64,000 nt of DNA from Adiantum capillus-veneris. Lineage: Eukaryota > Streptophyta > Polypodiopsida > Polypodiales > Pteridaceae. The stretch's first letter is position 1. Each line of letters opens with the position of its first letter. This document shows positions 43,410 through 55,522 of this stretch, piece by piece. Position numbers and translations under genes: made by a program. The stretch spans positions 77,204,435 through 77,268,434 of the forward strand of contig CM043950.1 of the NCBI GenBank assembly GCA_014529385.2, in the 5' to 3' direction. The notes under the pieces are model-generated. The model did not search any database. It was not told the DNA's origin and saw only the letters and a program-made list of their open reading frames with translations.

Positions 43410-44700
43410 TGAGCGAGACAATAGGCATCTGAGGATGTAGATGAGGTTTCTGGGGATGAAATACAACAATTGTTCACCCTAGGGACATTTGACTGTCATG
43501 AATGATTAAGCAGGCTAGGGGGGTTGAGAAGCTATGTCAAGCATTTCTCGATGAAAATGAAGTCACTGATCTATGCTAAAAATATTTCCCACTAGCCTCG
43601 AGTACATATGTGTACATAGTTCTTTGAGTCTCAAGAGTGTTCTTGTAAAATTTCATGTACAAAGGTTTGGTTCTACTAAGTTATTTTCTAGAGTATTGGG
43701 TTAGACGAACTTTCAAAAGATGTTTTTCAATAAGCCTTTTTAGATGATCTTGATAGCTTCTGAATCTGACTCATACATCATGAGAAACATGCATTTGAAG
43801 TGGCCAGTCCCTTACTAAGAGGTTGTGGATGCATGCGAGGAAAGGCAAGTGAGCTGATTTGATAGATTTAATTAGAAATGATATGGTTGAGGATTTTCGA
43901 AGATAGCCAAAGTGGTAATCTTCGAGCCGTGCTTTACGGCATCGCATTTGGTGCTCGTAGTCATCCGCCATGCTTCCGCCAAGACGGCTCGATGTGGGGA
44001 GCAAAACAAGAAATTTGTGTGTTGAGGTGGGGAGGTAGGATGATGGTGCCAAGTGGAAATGAATTAATCCCACATGTGGGGAGCAAGTGGAAACTGGGGG
44101 AATTAAGGGGGGGAGTGGGTACTTTCTCCTAAGGTTGAATCGAAGGGGATAATGGAGATCTCTTGCCTTGCCCATGGGGGCTCCTGGACTTTGGGGGAGG
44201 AAAGGATGCCGATTCTCAGCTCACACATGCTGCCCAGGTGCAGGCCAAGGTTTTGTCTCCTTGGACACTTCCCCCTACCCCTTTCCTTAGTCAAAATATG
44301 ACCGACATGCAATTTTTTACCCAAATAAGGCCCAAAATGAGCTAATAAAAAGGGGCCTACAAGGAGAGTCCTGTCGAGCAGCTAAAAGGAGAGAGAAAAT
44401 CCCTTATACTCTATGGAGGTCTACATGACACAAGATTTGTCTTTATAGTCTCGGTTTTTTGTAATTTTAATCATGATCCGGGCTAGAGCTATTTTCTGCC
44501 CCACTTCACAAGTGTTCAACATAGGTGTTTTCTGCAGATTTATGATGTTCCTTTCCGACGATGTGGTGTGTGCAAGCTATTCTCATTTTCCATCTTGTTT
44601 GCACGCCAACACTATCTTTAAGAACAATGTGATAACCTTCACATTTTGATATGTTTCTTGAGTTGGTATTGATTACAAGATGAAAATCACATTAAGCAGC
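43410..44700. other. Possible 3' remainder of the decayed gypsy element
   Basis: Immediately after the inserted element one frame reads SEDVDEVSGDEIQQLFTLGT, which could be the tail after integrase. No LTR boundary was found. Nothing else is recognised. Confidence 0.3.
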
Positions 44701-44739
44701 ATATACAAGGGATCAAAGACGCTAAAGTTGCTCTATCAT

Positions 44740-45140
44740 TTGTAGTGGCACGAGAGTGATGTAGCTCCTGTAGCTAAAACTTTTAGTTTGTTTCCATTAG
44801 AAGTTTTATGATCCTTCATGGCAATTGTTGTATATTATGGAGTGATGTAGCTCCTCGAGAACACATTTTGCAAACTTGAAAACTTATTAATACAACACTG
44901 CATGTATATGGTGTTCTGGATTTTTCCCTTGCACCCCCAAAGGTTTTTTCATCCACAACTAGGGACTCCTATTTTAGTGGGGGTGTTGGAGCTATATAGA
45001 GAGCCCACACTTATGCTATATATAGCAAGGAGTTCCCACTATATATGTGTACTCAGTGTATGCTCTACACTTTGGGGTTTGCATATGATGGTGTCGTCTC
45101 TCTCTCTCTTCTCATCTCATGTCTTTTCTCTAGTTCAACA
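44740..45140 (+). mobile_element. 3' end of a third LTR element related to the 142-bp-LTR family
   Basis: GAGTGATGTAGCTCCT occurs twice (44753-44768 and 44841-44860), the inverse of the GAGGAGCTACATCACTC repeats in the other copies. TTTTTTCATCCACAACTAGGGACTCC and a GTGGGGG polypurine tract follow. Then comes a 157-bp LTR, 44984-45140, TGTTGGAGCTATATAG...AGTTCAACA. The element is on the plus strand and its 5' part was not found. Confidence 0.75.
44984..45140 (+). repeat. LTR (157 bp), TGTTGGAGC...TTCAACA
   Basis: Starts right after the polypurine tract. It contains CTACACTTTGGGGTTTGC, like the CACTTTGGGGTTCTA of the 142-bp LTRs in the same relative position, and a CT tract near the end. Confidence 0.8.
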
Positions 45141-46660
45141 ATTGGTTTTCTCGGGTCCTCTTGGTAGTCATGACTTCTATCCTTGTAAATTGTCAAAATG
45201 TAATTTCATGACTTTGCCCAATTTTTGGACCTCTCGGTGGTTTTATTTGTCATAAGTATTCTTGTAGCTTAATATTGTTCTTGTAATTCTTTACACCTTA
45301 GTTTAACCATAAGAATTCATGTCTAATTTTTGGAACAAACCTCCTAGCTTTTTCGTTAAAAAGTAGTCAGAATCAGTAACTTCTTGAAGTTTCCTCTTTT
45401 AAATAAGTCCAAAAATAGCCTTGATATTTATTATGATAGCTATTTCATAAAGATATATTTCTCAATCTGGTAAGTTTATATATACTTCTAGTAATTATCT
45501 CGAAAACTGATATATGGATTTGTTATTTATCCTCAAAAAATTTCAATCAAGGATAGAGTTTTAAGGCCAAGATAATTATTAAAACTAATTAATTAATTGT
45601 AAGATAATTAACGTGGGTTATTTACACTTAGATCTTTCTTTGATACTTACCTTGGCAATTTAAAAGCTAGTTTACTAAATTTCTCATCTATTTTAAGATT
45701 GAAAGTAATTAATTTCTATCTAAATAAATATAAAAAATTATGATATAATTTTCTCATCTTTTTAATAGTATAAAAAGTCTATAATAATTATATTGCAGTT
45801 ATCTAAGTTTAATTGATATATTTTCCCTTAATTAAGATCAAAATTGATCAATTTCAATTGTAATAAGGGATAATAATCAGCTAGATTAACTCTAAACGTA
45901 ATCATAAACTTAGTACTCAATAGTATATTTGCATAAATAGATAATTAAGAAAATTAGTCTTAGATTAATATATTTCTACGAATCAATTAATATTAACACT
46001 AATTACCTTGACTAATCAGCTAGAGTTTTTCTCTCTAGTGATTTTTGGATAGTGTCTCTCTATGCTAGGTTTCTGAGTCTAATAACAACTGTGAAGCCTA
46101 AGGTCCTATTTATAACCTTTTATAGCACACAAAGGGTGAATTGGGCAGCTACTTGCATCTCAAGTATCCCTTAGGCTCTCCCTAGCACCACCTACTACTA
46201 GACTAGTCCTTGGAAGGTTAATGATCTCCTTTTCCAACACTTATCCACTTTAAATTTCATCAATGCTAATTTTCAAGCCTATATGTTTCTTAGTTGGTAA
46301 ATATGTGGAAAAATATCTAGGAGGTTATGATAAAAGTCTTCAACTTAAATGATTACTAAAACCTTTCAATTCTTTTAGCAATTTAATTTAGTTGTGAAAA
46401 CTTCTAGAGGAAATAGCAGGGTAAGTTTTTACTTGAATTCATTTCTTAAAATTTATAGCTATAGTATTATCATGCATAAGATTCCCAAAATACCAATTTT
46501 GGCTACTTCTAAGATAGTGTTTTCCCAATTTGTTGGCCTCGTGCTCTCAATCAAAGCTTTAGGATTTATTTTTTTGCTTCCAAAAAGGTGGAAATCTCAC
46601 AATAATTTACTCCTCATCATGTAAGTTCTTTAACAACATGAGTGAATAACTCGTTTTCTC
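45141..46660. other. AT-rich region, possible minus-strand LTR
   Basis: On the minus strand TGTTGGAAAAGG begins at about 46239. It is followed by a TATA box (plus-strand complement TATTTATA, 46107-46114) and a leader with CTAGAGAG words. This looks like an LTR promoter, but its 3' end was not found. No coding sequence is supported. Confidence 0.35.
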
Positions 46661-48880
46661 TATTTGTAGGCATTCACATGGATGTCAGTTTTAAAAATGA
46701 GTTTTTTCTCATAAAAATGGAGATCCTTGGAGATAATAGTGGTAAAGGCCTTTGTCTAATATTGGTATTGTTAAATTTCTATAGTGAAGGTTGGGATCCC
46801 TCAATTCAGGTAGCTCACAATAAATGAATAGCAACCTTTCAAAATCTTCACCCAAGAACGGTCCACCACGTAATTGATTGCATATAATATGAGATTCAAA
46901 AGAAACAATTAGGGATCAAAATTGTGTTTGTTTATTTTCTTTTATATTGTAAATATTGTTCAAAATACATGCCTTATGCATCAAATATTAGACTAGAAGG
47001 ACCATGTCTATCTAAAAATTTGAATTCAAATGAATGGTTGTCCAAGTTTTTTTGTGGGAATAGGGATAAAAGTTTTCAAAGAGTCATGTTGTTAGCTTCA
47101 AAGTTTAGGTTTTAGGTTTTATGGTGCTACCAATGGAGCATATGACCATACCTCTTATGCAAAGGTAGTTATAAGGGAGCAAGGACAGACCAAGGACAAT
47201 CAATTCGACCAGGTAGGAAGTATGGAAGGAACATACCATCTAGGTATAATGGCCAATAATACTTGCTCCTAGAAGGTTACAACCAAAATGAGCAAGGAAG
47301 AACTAAGAGTATGCAAGTCACAAACTAAAAAAGAGCTAACAAAGATATTGAGCACACTTTCACCGAACAAGAAATCGTTGGAGGAATCCGTGACATCATT
47401 CAAGGAAATGGAAACTACTTAGGGTGACAAAGGTTTTCAAGCTCTTAAGAAAATTCTTCCTCAAAGAATTGAACCTTAAGATGTTGTTGGTGTGGCTATC
47501 CCCACAACATTAATCAAGATGCAACTAGCAGAGATAACCAGCTCTATGCTAGTGTTTAGTTTTAGGGGCAAGGTGCCTACTAGAGCTGAATTGGTTAGCT
47601 AGCTTTATAGCCCGAATTTTTTTAACCAAAGCAGATCTATGTGTTTTCAGAACACCATGCAAAAGCCTTCTTTTTAGTCCAATTCAATGATGCAAGAGTA
47701 ATGGCCGAAAACCTTTCTAAAGCCCACTCTTTTCCAATGGCTTGCTGGTATGTGTTCTTCCTTGGGATCCCTCATTTGAAGCTACTAACTCTTTCAAGGA
47801 CATGTGCCCGGTCTAGGTGAAATTCATCAATCTCTTGGTTGTCTTAGCAATAATCTAATAGACTTGGGAGTTGCACTAGGCACTCCATTGGTTGTACCAT
47901 TTGGCACAACAATAGGAACTGCATCAAATAAGGAATGGTGGGACCTGAGGAAGTCCCAACCCAAGAGACTGGTGGTGAATGTGGGGGTTGGCCTAAAGGT
48001 TGTTCCACTCAACTTTGGTACCTTTCTTGTGCATGCTTCAAGTGCAGCCAGCTCAGGAAATTTGGAAGGTCCCACATCTCTGTGATGGCTTTGACAACCA
48101 ATCCTTTGGATGGGGAAAGGGTTAGGCAAGACGCACCTTAGACAGTCACTACAAATAAGACCTCACAATAGAAAAACACAGAAAAAATTAGAAATGATGA
48201 GTAGCCCAATGATAGCACAAAATTCTTAGACAAATCAAAGAAGTCCTCACATGCACAACACCACGATGAGAAGACCATCTTCAATTATCGTTTCTCTTCT
48301 TCTAATCAGCAAAAAATAGCATCCCCAAAGGTCCATAAGATTATCCTTTCACCCATGGCGAGGAAGAATAATGGCAATAGATCTCTAATATCTCATGCAA
48401 GTGAACTAATATCTCATGCAAGTGATTCAAATACCAAGCTAGGGTGATAGGCCAATAGAAATAATTCCCACTAGATAAATCTATAACCTCTTTTTTGTAC
48501 AAAAATATATTTGACGTGCTACATGATATTGAGTCTGAGAACCCTAGGTCAACTAGGCTAGCTGAGAAAATACCAAAGGAGGAGGATATTAGGAAAGAGA
48601 CTATAGAGAGAGTACCCAATGAGGTGGTGGAGTTTGTACCCTTATACCAATGATGGAGGATATTGTTATCTAGTCATAGAACATGAAGGGTTTGAAGAAC
48701 AAAAAGAAGGTCCTATTTAGAATAGGTAAGTAAATCAGCTATTGGGCCATCCAAAAGCATCACCTTGATGCCCTCGGCAAAAGAAATTATGTTTTGGGGA
48801 AGAAGATGCTATTATATGGAGAAGGAGTGGGAAGGAGGAGTGGGTGGGTAGAATGGCATCCTCACTATTGTAGACAAGGA
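46660..48880 (+). pseudogene. L1-type LINE remnants (ORF1 side)
   Basis: Fragments such as GIHMDVSFKNEFFLIKMEIL (46.67 kb) and scattered frames to 48.1 kb (e.g. KRLVVNVGVGLKVVPLNFGT) lie upstream of a recognisable LINE endonuclease in the same direction. They are compatible with a decayed plant L1 ORF1, but no knuckle motif is seen and the assignment depends on position. Confidence 0.3.
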
Positions 48881-48889
48881 TCTAGAGCC

Positions 48890-49160
48890 CAAGGTGGTGT
48901 TAAAAAACCCCTATGTGAGAGTTCTAGGAGTAAGGGTTATGTGGGTTGATCTATCAATTACCATTGGTAACATATATCACCCATGTACCGCCAAGGAAAG
49001 ATCCAAGTTGTGGATGCACCTTAGAGGTTCTCCAATGGAAGGGGAATAGAACCTTGTTGGAAACTTTAATATCGTAGAGAAGGGAAAGGACAAGACAGGA
49101 TACTCGACTCTACTATAGTTGGGTCGAGAAAAGCTAAATAGGGGATGGTATTGTTTGAGA
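48890..49160 (+). pseudogene. L1-type LINE endonuclease fragment
   Basis: WVDLSITIGNIYHPCTAKER, then SKLWMHLRGSPMEGE, a stop, and NLVGNFNIVEKGKDKTGYST and LGREKLN. This is the AP-endonuclease pattern of plant L1s (NxYxP...R..LW..L......W.V.GDFN.V....D+.G......GR). The GDFN motif is GNFN here and stops interrupt the frame. Confidence 0.7.
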
Positions 49161-49469
49161 AGTGGCCTCTAGTGGATACATGGGAGATAGGGCCGTGGAA
49201 CAGCATGCCAAGATTTACCTACATAATCTATATCAATATGCTAGCAAGGAACCTCAATTAGACAGATGTTACTATCCTAATCAAGCCGACTATATCCCAC
49301 CACTTCTTGAGATGAATGTGATAACCTCTAATTGTTTGTTGGATCACTTATAACTATACACGGAGCTTAGAAAATTCAAAGTAGAAGGATATAGCACTCT
49401 ATAGGGTCAAAGAAGTTTCTTATCACAGGCAAATACCTCTTCAACAACCCTCTCTTTAGAAGCCTAACC

Positions 49470-49720
49470 AAAAAATCTTTCAAAATTATTTTTAGAGTTG
49501 TTGATGGGGACAGTCTTAAGGCCTAGAATAGCTTTGTCAAGGGTATTCAAAAATCAGTCAAATGCACAAGTCCTACAACAAAAAAGTCCCACAAGGAACT
49601 CTTGAAACACCTTGAAGATGAATTGGATCTACCTAGTGATAGCCATTTTTTGGCTATTCAAAACTGCCATAGTGAGCTACCTCACCCTACCAAAATCACC
49701 CAAACATTGTGGCTATCCCT
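49470..49720 (+). pseudogene. LINE spacer region between endonuclease and RT
   Basis: NSFVKGIQKSVKCTSPTTKK, then SHKELLKHLEDELDLPSDSH. This Lys/Glu-rich helix corresponds to the region between endonuclease and RT in L1 pol. It is consistent with, but not proof of, the same element as 48.9 kb. Confidence 0.4.
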
Positions 49721-50632
49721 ACCTTTTCATTGTACATAGGCCTATGTGAGTTAGGGGACTTTTCCCATATCTCCTTAAAACTCTCAGCTAGCTAGTCATA
49801 GGGTTAGCTGAGCCAAAAAAGTAAATAAAATCAAAAAGTAAAATATATTATGGCCCATTTGTGTGTAAATATTTCATTGTATATAGGGCCTAATATAAGG
49901 ATTTTTCATAATTATTTTGGTATTTATTTAAACATTTCTACCTAGGTATGCGTTATTTGCCTATGTATGCTATGTAGAGTGACTCACCATTACCACAATT
50001 TTCTTACCATTTTGCATACTCTTTACTCCATATAAAAATATATTCACACAAGCTTCTCTTATTTTTGGTGTGAATCCACTCCTAAGAAAAAGCCTTAAAA
50101 ATACTTTCCACCATTAGTCATTGCCTTTCACTAAATTCCTATTTCTTACAGGTATTATTTCATACCTCTTATAAATAAATATACATCAGTAAAACAAATG
50201 AGGGCCCTCCTCATTTGATTCCCTATATTTTTATATATTTATTTTTTATATATTTATAGCCCACACTATTTTAGATTCCATAAATTGTTTATATATACTA
50301 GTCTATCTTTTTTATCATATCCATATATTATATTTATGCATAATCTACAACCATGCATATTTTCAAACCTCTAAGAATCAACTAGGTCATGCTCTCATGC
50401 AAGGAGGGGCTCACCTTTGGATCCATATGCAAATTCAACAAAAGGGGGGCCAGTGAAGACTTTTTTCTGAAGAAAAGAATGCAATTTGGTGGAGTTTTTT
50501 ATATCCATCTCCACTCTGAATTTGAAGCGGTAGTTAGAAGACAAAATGTGTACCAAGAGCTAAATAATCACCTCGAAAATATTACTAATTTTTGAAGCTA
50601 CCACCGGTGAGGTATGATTTTTTGATTGGATC
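49721..50632. other. AT-rich spacer left of the gypsy insertion
   Basis: No gene is supported. The short open frame at 50389-50595 has no recognised motif. It ends at the CCAGA target site of the next element. Confidence 0.4.
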
Positions 50633-50637
50633 CCAGA

Positions 50638-52622
50638 TGAGTAGCGTTAAATGGTAACCTTGCATTTGAATTACATTTCTACTCAAATGTATATATTTTT
50701 TATCAAAGTTTTAACCTAGTGTTCATTATCTCTTTCCGTAATAGCCTTTTTCCATACAAACACCTTACCCTTCTTAGATCTTTATGCATTTACATCATAT
50801 TTCTCTCTTCATGCTAAATGTAAATAGTAAACTTAATTCTACTCTCCTAGTTTTTTTACTGCATATTCTTTTAACTAATTACCTTTACTAATTTAAATAG
50901 CTATCTACATCCCATAATTTGTAAATAAATAATTTATGGGCACTTATCTTACCCATCTTCTCTCAAAGGTAGGGTTAACCTTGTAGGCCTTCCCTTCCCC
51001 ACCACTATGTGACCCAACTCTTGGATCATTTACTTGTGTTGGTCAACAAATCTTAAATATAATGTATATACCCAATAAATCAAACTTTATTGGAGCCTAC
51101 CTCATTTGTTTAAGGCGGATTCTCTTTTGAAAAAAGCATGCTACACCTTGGATGCATGCTAAAGGGCCCCCTACAAGGAGACTTGGTTCAAAAGCTGTTT
51201 TGGATGCATCTTGAACGCCTTAGCTCATGGGTATACTTGACGAACACTCCAAAATGAGCTTAAACACTTTGAGAAGGTCAACTTTGCCTTTTACAGCACC
51301 CAAGTCTGAGTTACAGGCTGAAAGTTATGGTGAAAACAAGGTGCTGCGGACACTGTTACTGCAGGTCAAAGTTACAATCAGGTAAACCACAAAGGTGAAA
51401 AGTTTTCTTGACTTCTCCAAAATTCCAAAATATCAATGGGTAGTTAAAAACCACTTGCATGTGGAGGGGTCGGCTCAAGATGCTTCCAGAGACACAACAA
51501 ACAGGATGGGGACACTCTGCAGGAGCCACTGGAGGGACATCATGGTGGGGCCCACATACATTATCAACCCTTATGGAGCCTCCACGAATTAAAAGGCTAT
51601 TTTTAATGAAAAAATAAGTCCCTTATTTTCATAATTGAAGGAATGGTCAAAAGGGAACCTAACTATGGTTAATTACCTACCCTAGTCAAGTTTAACCTAA
51701 CCCAAGGTCTTGTACAGCTATAAAAAGGCCCTTTGGCAAGCACAAAAATACACACACCTACTCCATTGCTGCAAATAATCTCCTCTAAGGTTAGGGATTC
51801 CCTAATCTCTCTCTCCTCTTCTCTCCCTATCCATTTCCTAAGCTCGCTATCATAAGCGGCACCATAGAGAGAGCATCAATATGCTATTGCTACCATTCTC
51901 TTGCAAACATTTCTCTTACCATACTCATCCCTAAATAAGGATTGTAGATTCTATATGAGAGCAAGGATATCAAGTTCAATGATCTATCTCATAGTTTGAT
52001 CAACAAATTGTTGCAATTGGGGTGTCGTTGTCACACTTTTGCTCTAAACGCATGTAAAATTGGTAAGCATATCTTGATAGCTTCTCATATTTTGTGCTCA
52101 TTGGGTTGCTTGTTTGTTGAGAAAGTGTTTTGTGCACCATGGTGTCTATTTGCTTGGCTTCTCTCCTTATGTTGTGTGTAAGTAAGTCTTGGGGATGCAT
52201 AGATGGAGAAGATCTCTCTATGCATGCCGCCTTATGTGTGTAAGTAGTCTCTTCTTTTGGGAAAGGAAAGGAGTTGTCAAGTATTTGTGCATTATGGTGT
52301 TTTGAGTTTTGAGGTTTTGTGCTTGCTTTTCTTAGAAGTATATGAGCACTAATATGGTGAAGGCCAATCTTTGCATGTGAGTTTGTGCAGGGTTCAAAGG
52401 GATTGCTTAAGGAGTGTGTGTTGAATGGTTGAAGGGCATTTTTTGTTGAAGCACATAAGGAAGGTGTGAGTGTGTGTGTGTGTTGTATATGGTTTGGTTT
52501 GGTTTCCTTCTTTCTCCATAAAAGAGGGTGGTGCCCCTAAGAAATATGCGTGTGTAGGGTCTCACGGAGTGGTTGTCTGGTGGGAGCCTTGAGTTGAGCC
52601 CCATCTCAAAAATCCACTCTCA
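50638..52622 (+). repeat. 5' LTR of the gypsy element (1985 bp)
   Basis: A TATA box, TATAAAAA, is at 51719-51726, about 1.08 kb into the LTR. It is followed by a CTCTCTCTCC leader. The same position in the 3' LTR reads TATGAAAA. A short GT tract is at 52468-52482. Confidence 0.93.
51719..51726 (+). promoter_or_regulatory. TATA box in the gypsy 5' LTR
   Basis: CAGCTATAAAAAGGCCC, with a pyrimidine-rich stretch 100-120 bp downstream. It is mutated in the 3' copy. Confidence 0.55.
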
Positions 52623-52628
52623 TAAAAG

Positions 52629-52645
52629 TGGTGCCCCCACTGAGG
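52629..52645 (+). other. Putative primer-binding site
   Basis: TGGTGCCCCCACTGAGG starts six bases after the 5' LTR. The TGG...CCA-complement start is as expected. The matching tRNA was not identified by eye. Confidence 0.5.
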
Positions 52646-52674
52646 AACTTTCCTAATTGCCTTCTATTCTCCTC

Positions 52675-52887
52675 ATGAACAATAGAGTTGCACCATATGC
52701 TTTTCATTTTTCACAACGCATCAGAATTAACATTTGTGTAGATCGCAATTTTTGTTACCAACAACGCATTGTTTTTATGTTTGGAGCAGAAAGACTTGGT
52801 GAAATCTTGGCATCTCCAAATCCCATCATTCTTCCATTCATTAATTATGATGATTCATTTGATGTCCATGTTTTTATTTTGTTTTGA
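52675..52887 (+). CDS. Leader ORF-a, 70 residues, unknown
   Basis: The ATG at 52675 opens a 70-codon frame between the primer site and gag. It aligns without gaps to the next ORF, with about 30 of 70 identical residues. Shared features are an MN start, R-x-FG near residues 35-40, a LxEIxASxNPxILPxINY core (41-58) and a hydrophobic DVxxFIL C-terminus (63-69). No known domain is recognised. It is not part of gag, and there is no obvious zinc, protease or nucleic-acid-binding motif. A TTG codon upstream extends the frame by six codons but the ATG is the better start. Confidence 0.55.
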   Translation: MNNRVAPYAFHFSQRIRINICVDRNFCYQQRIVFMFGAERLGEILASPNPIILPFINYDDSFDVHVFILF

Positions 52888-52970
52888 GGCAGGGACAAGA
52901 GGCGCTTAGATAGCGATCTACTCAAAGGAAACTTTCTTCAAGAGAAAGAAAAAGGAGAACACATTGTCAC

Positions 52971-53183
52971 ATGAACCAACCTGGAGCTGCTTCTCCTTTT
53001 ACACCCATAGCTCGTCAATCTGTGCACATCATAATTGCTACAAAATTTAGATTTCAAGAAACCATTAGAAGAATTTTTGGACCTACTCGCCTTAATGAAA
53101 TTAATGCCTCAATCAACCCTTTTATTTTGCCTATGATAAATTATGCACTAACACTTGATGTATATATTTTCATTTTGATGTGA
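52971..53183 (+). CDS. Leader ORF-b, 70 residues, paralogue of ORF-a
   Basis: ATG at 52971; the last codons are ATG TGA, so the stop overlaps the beginning of the open gag frame. It is collinear with ORF-a at the same length (70). Conserved words include LNEINASINPFILPMINY here versus LGEILASPNPIILPFINY there. The C-terminus is hydrophobic (DVYIFIL). The tandem, same-length arrangement implies duplication of one small gene followed by divergence under some constraint. The DNA between the two ORFs (84 bp) shows no repeat. Confidence 0.55.
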   Translation: MNQPGAASPFTPIARQSVHIIIATKFRFQETIRRIFGPTRLNEINASINPFILPMINYALTLDVYIFILM

Positions 53184-53236
53184 TCACTCATCGTAGTCAA
53201 AACTTTGTGGTACACAAGCCTCCTTGTATTGTAAAA

Positions 53237-55522
53237 ATGTCAAGCACTTTTCCTACCTTTCATTCTAAAAATGGTGAGGATGCACAAGATTTTCTGGATA
53301 ATTTGGAGATGGCACACCTCATCTCTAGGAGAGATCAAGAAGAGGTAAAGCTGCGTGCTTTTCCACTTGTTCTCAAAGGGGAGGCTAAGGCATGGTACGA
53401 GGCCTTGCAACCTCAAAACAAAACCAATTGGGAGAGGCTACGTGCAATTTTTCTTGCCAAATTTGGGCAAGGAGATACTCCAGAGGGTCTTTGGAAGTGT
53501 CTACTTGAACATAAACAGGTATTCCTTGAAGACTACCCATCTTATGAGGCCGTTTTTCTTAACCTATGGGATAGATGGGAGGCTATCTTACAAAAACAAG
53601 GTGGTGCACCAAACTTTCTAAAGAAAGATAGGTTCATGGCTGGATTGTATCCAATTTTGAAGACCAAGGTAGAGTTAAAATTCCCATCAACATTTGAGGA
53701 AGCATGTGAGGTGGCCATGGTAAAATTCAAGAAGTTAAATTTTCAAGCACATAGAACAAGGGACCTAAATGAAGTCATTGAGAGGGATTCTTCACCAAGC
53801 ATGGGAGCACAAGTTAGGGGCTCTCTTGCCCAAACTTCACAAATAGGGGAAGGATCACAACAAGAGATCTTGCAAAGATTAACTCAACAACTAGAGAGTC
53901 TCACCTTGAATCTAGTGCAGGGCCTACCCCAACAACAACAACCAAGAGAAGGGAATCGCAATCAACGACGTCAAGCACAAGAGTTGAGATGCTGGAATTG
54001 CATCGAAGTTGGTCATGGCATGTATAATTGCCCTCACCCTCGAAGGCTTCCAGGGGACATATACCCTCCTAGACCCCCTCCGCTCATGGTGCAGCAAGAG
54101 CATGCTCAAGCCCCGCAAATTCTTCGTCGACCACCACCACCTCCAATGGCAAACATCCCTCCTGTCCCACCAGTGGAGGAAGAGAGAGGAGTAAACGTCA
54201 TAAAGCTGGAAGAGGAGATAGAGGTGAGCCCTATACATTTTGATGTTATGCCAACAAAAAAGCACACAAGAGCACACAACAAGGATGAAGACACAAGGAA
54301 TGAAGAGTCAGAACCTGCAAGGAAGGAGAGGAAGAAAAAGTCAAAGAAGGAGGAAGGAGGCAAGAAGCAGAGGTCAAGGCGAAGGGAGATCGGCATCAAC
54401 GATTTTCCATTAGGAAAGAATATGGAACCCTACAATATCTTAGAAGATTTGCAAACTCAAAAGCCCAATATTTCTTGGCCTCAACTCCTACATCTATCAC
54501 CCAAGGTGAGAAAGCACTGGTCCAAACTTGTAAGCACAAGACTCCCAAGAAAGAAAGAAAAGGTGACAGTAAAGGCATTGACTTCAAAGCCACAACAAGA
54601 TGTGGAACCTATTGTAGATGCTTATGTAAGGGGTAGGAAGGTATCCAATGTGTATGTTGATGGTGGAGCACAAATGTGTGTGATCACGGAAAGAGCCATG
54701 AATAGACTAGGGCTTGAAATCACTAAATCCTCTAATTGTCAAGCTAGGCTCGCCAACAATGCAAGTTTGAAGTGCCTAGGGATCATCGAGAATGTAAAAG
54801 TTTCTGTATGTAATATAGATGCACGTGTGGACATGTATGTTATGCCAGCCAAGGGGGAGGGCTATCCCATCATCCTAGGGAGGCCTTGGCTCATTGCTGT
54901 GAATGTAGATCAAAAATGGGGACAAGGACAATTGATTCTCAAAAAGGGGAAACATGTAGTATACGATTGGCATGAAGGAAAGCAGCTCGACATCAACTAT
55001 GAGACCACGACTGATGAAGAAAGTGAAGAGAGTTTTGGCTCAAGCGATGAGGAAAGTTCAACCACTACATCCAATAGCGAAGAAGAATCATCTTTGGAGG
55101 TAATTGGAATCATCTTCAACACATCAAAAACTCCATCAATAGAGGTTGACCCAACAAAGGATGACAAAGGTGACCACAAGCACTTTGAAGACTTTGAGAG
55201 GATGCTTGCAAAAGATCTTACCCCTGAGGAGAAGCGGTCCTACATCAATATTCTCAAGAGGTATCCCAATTTGTTTATCACTGATTACTCACAAATTAGA
55301 GGTGTGGATGTTATAGAGCACGGCATAGAATTAAAACCAGGTACTAAACCTGTGGCTCAAAAGCTAAGGCGCCTAGGAAAAATACAACAAGAGGAACTTT
55401 TGACAGAGGTTAACCGACTCCTCAAAGATGGTTTCATTTACCCTGTGTTTAACTCTGAGTGGGTGTCCCCAATTGTAGTAAACCCTAAAAAGAACGGAAA
55501 ATGGAGGGTCTGTGTTGACTAA
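53237..55522 (+). pseudogene. Gypsy gag, protease and start of RT
   Basis: The frame is open from 53180, but the first good start is the ATG at 53237 (MSSTFPTFHSKNGEDAQDFL). Numbering from it: the gag core is about 1-180; the zinc knuckle is C252-C255-H260-C265; Pro-rich and very basic linkers span about 275-385; protease active site DGG is at 475-477 with LGRPW near 547-551; an acidic Ser/Glu segment spans about 590-620; and RT starts near 660 with the IELKPGTKPVAQKLRR region. The frame ends at a TAA (55520-55522) just after RVCVD, where one base appears to have been lost, so RT continues in another frame. Confidence 0.93.

Noticed and set aside
43771-44175. 134-codon minus-strand frame
   Set aside because: No recognised motif, overlaps an equally long plus frame; likely chance.
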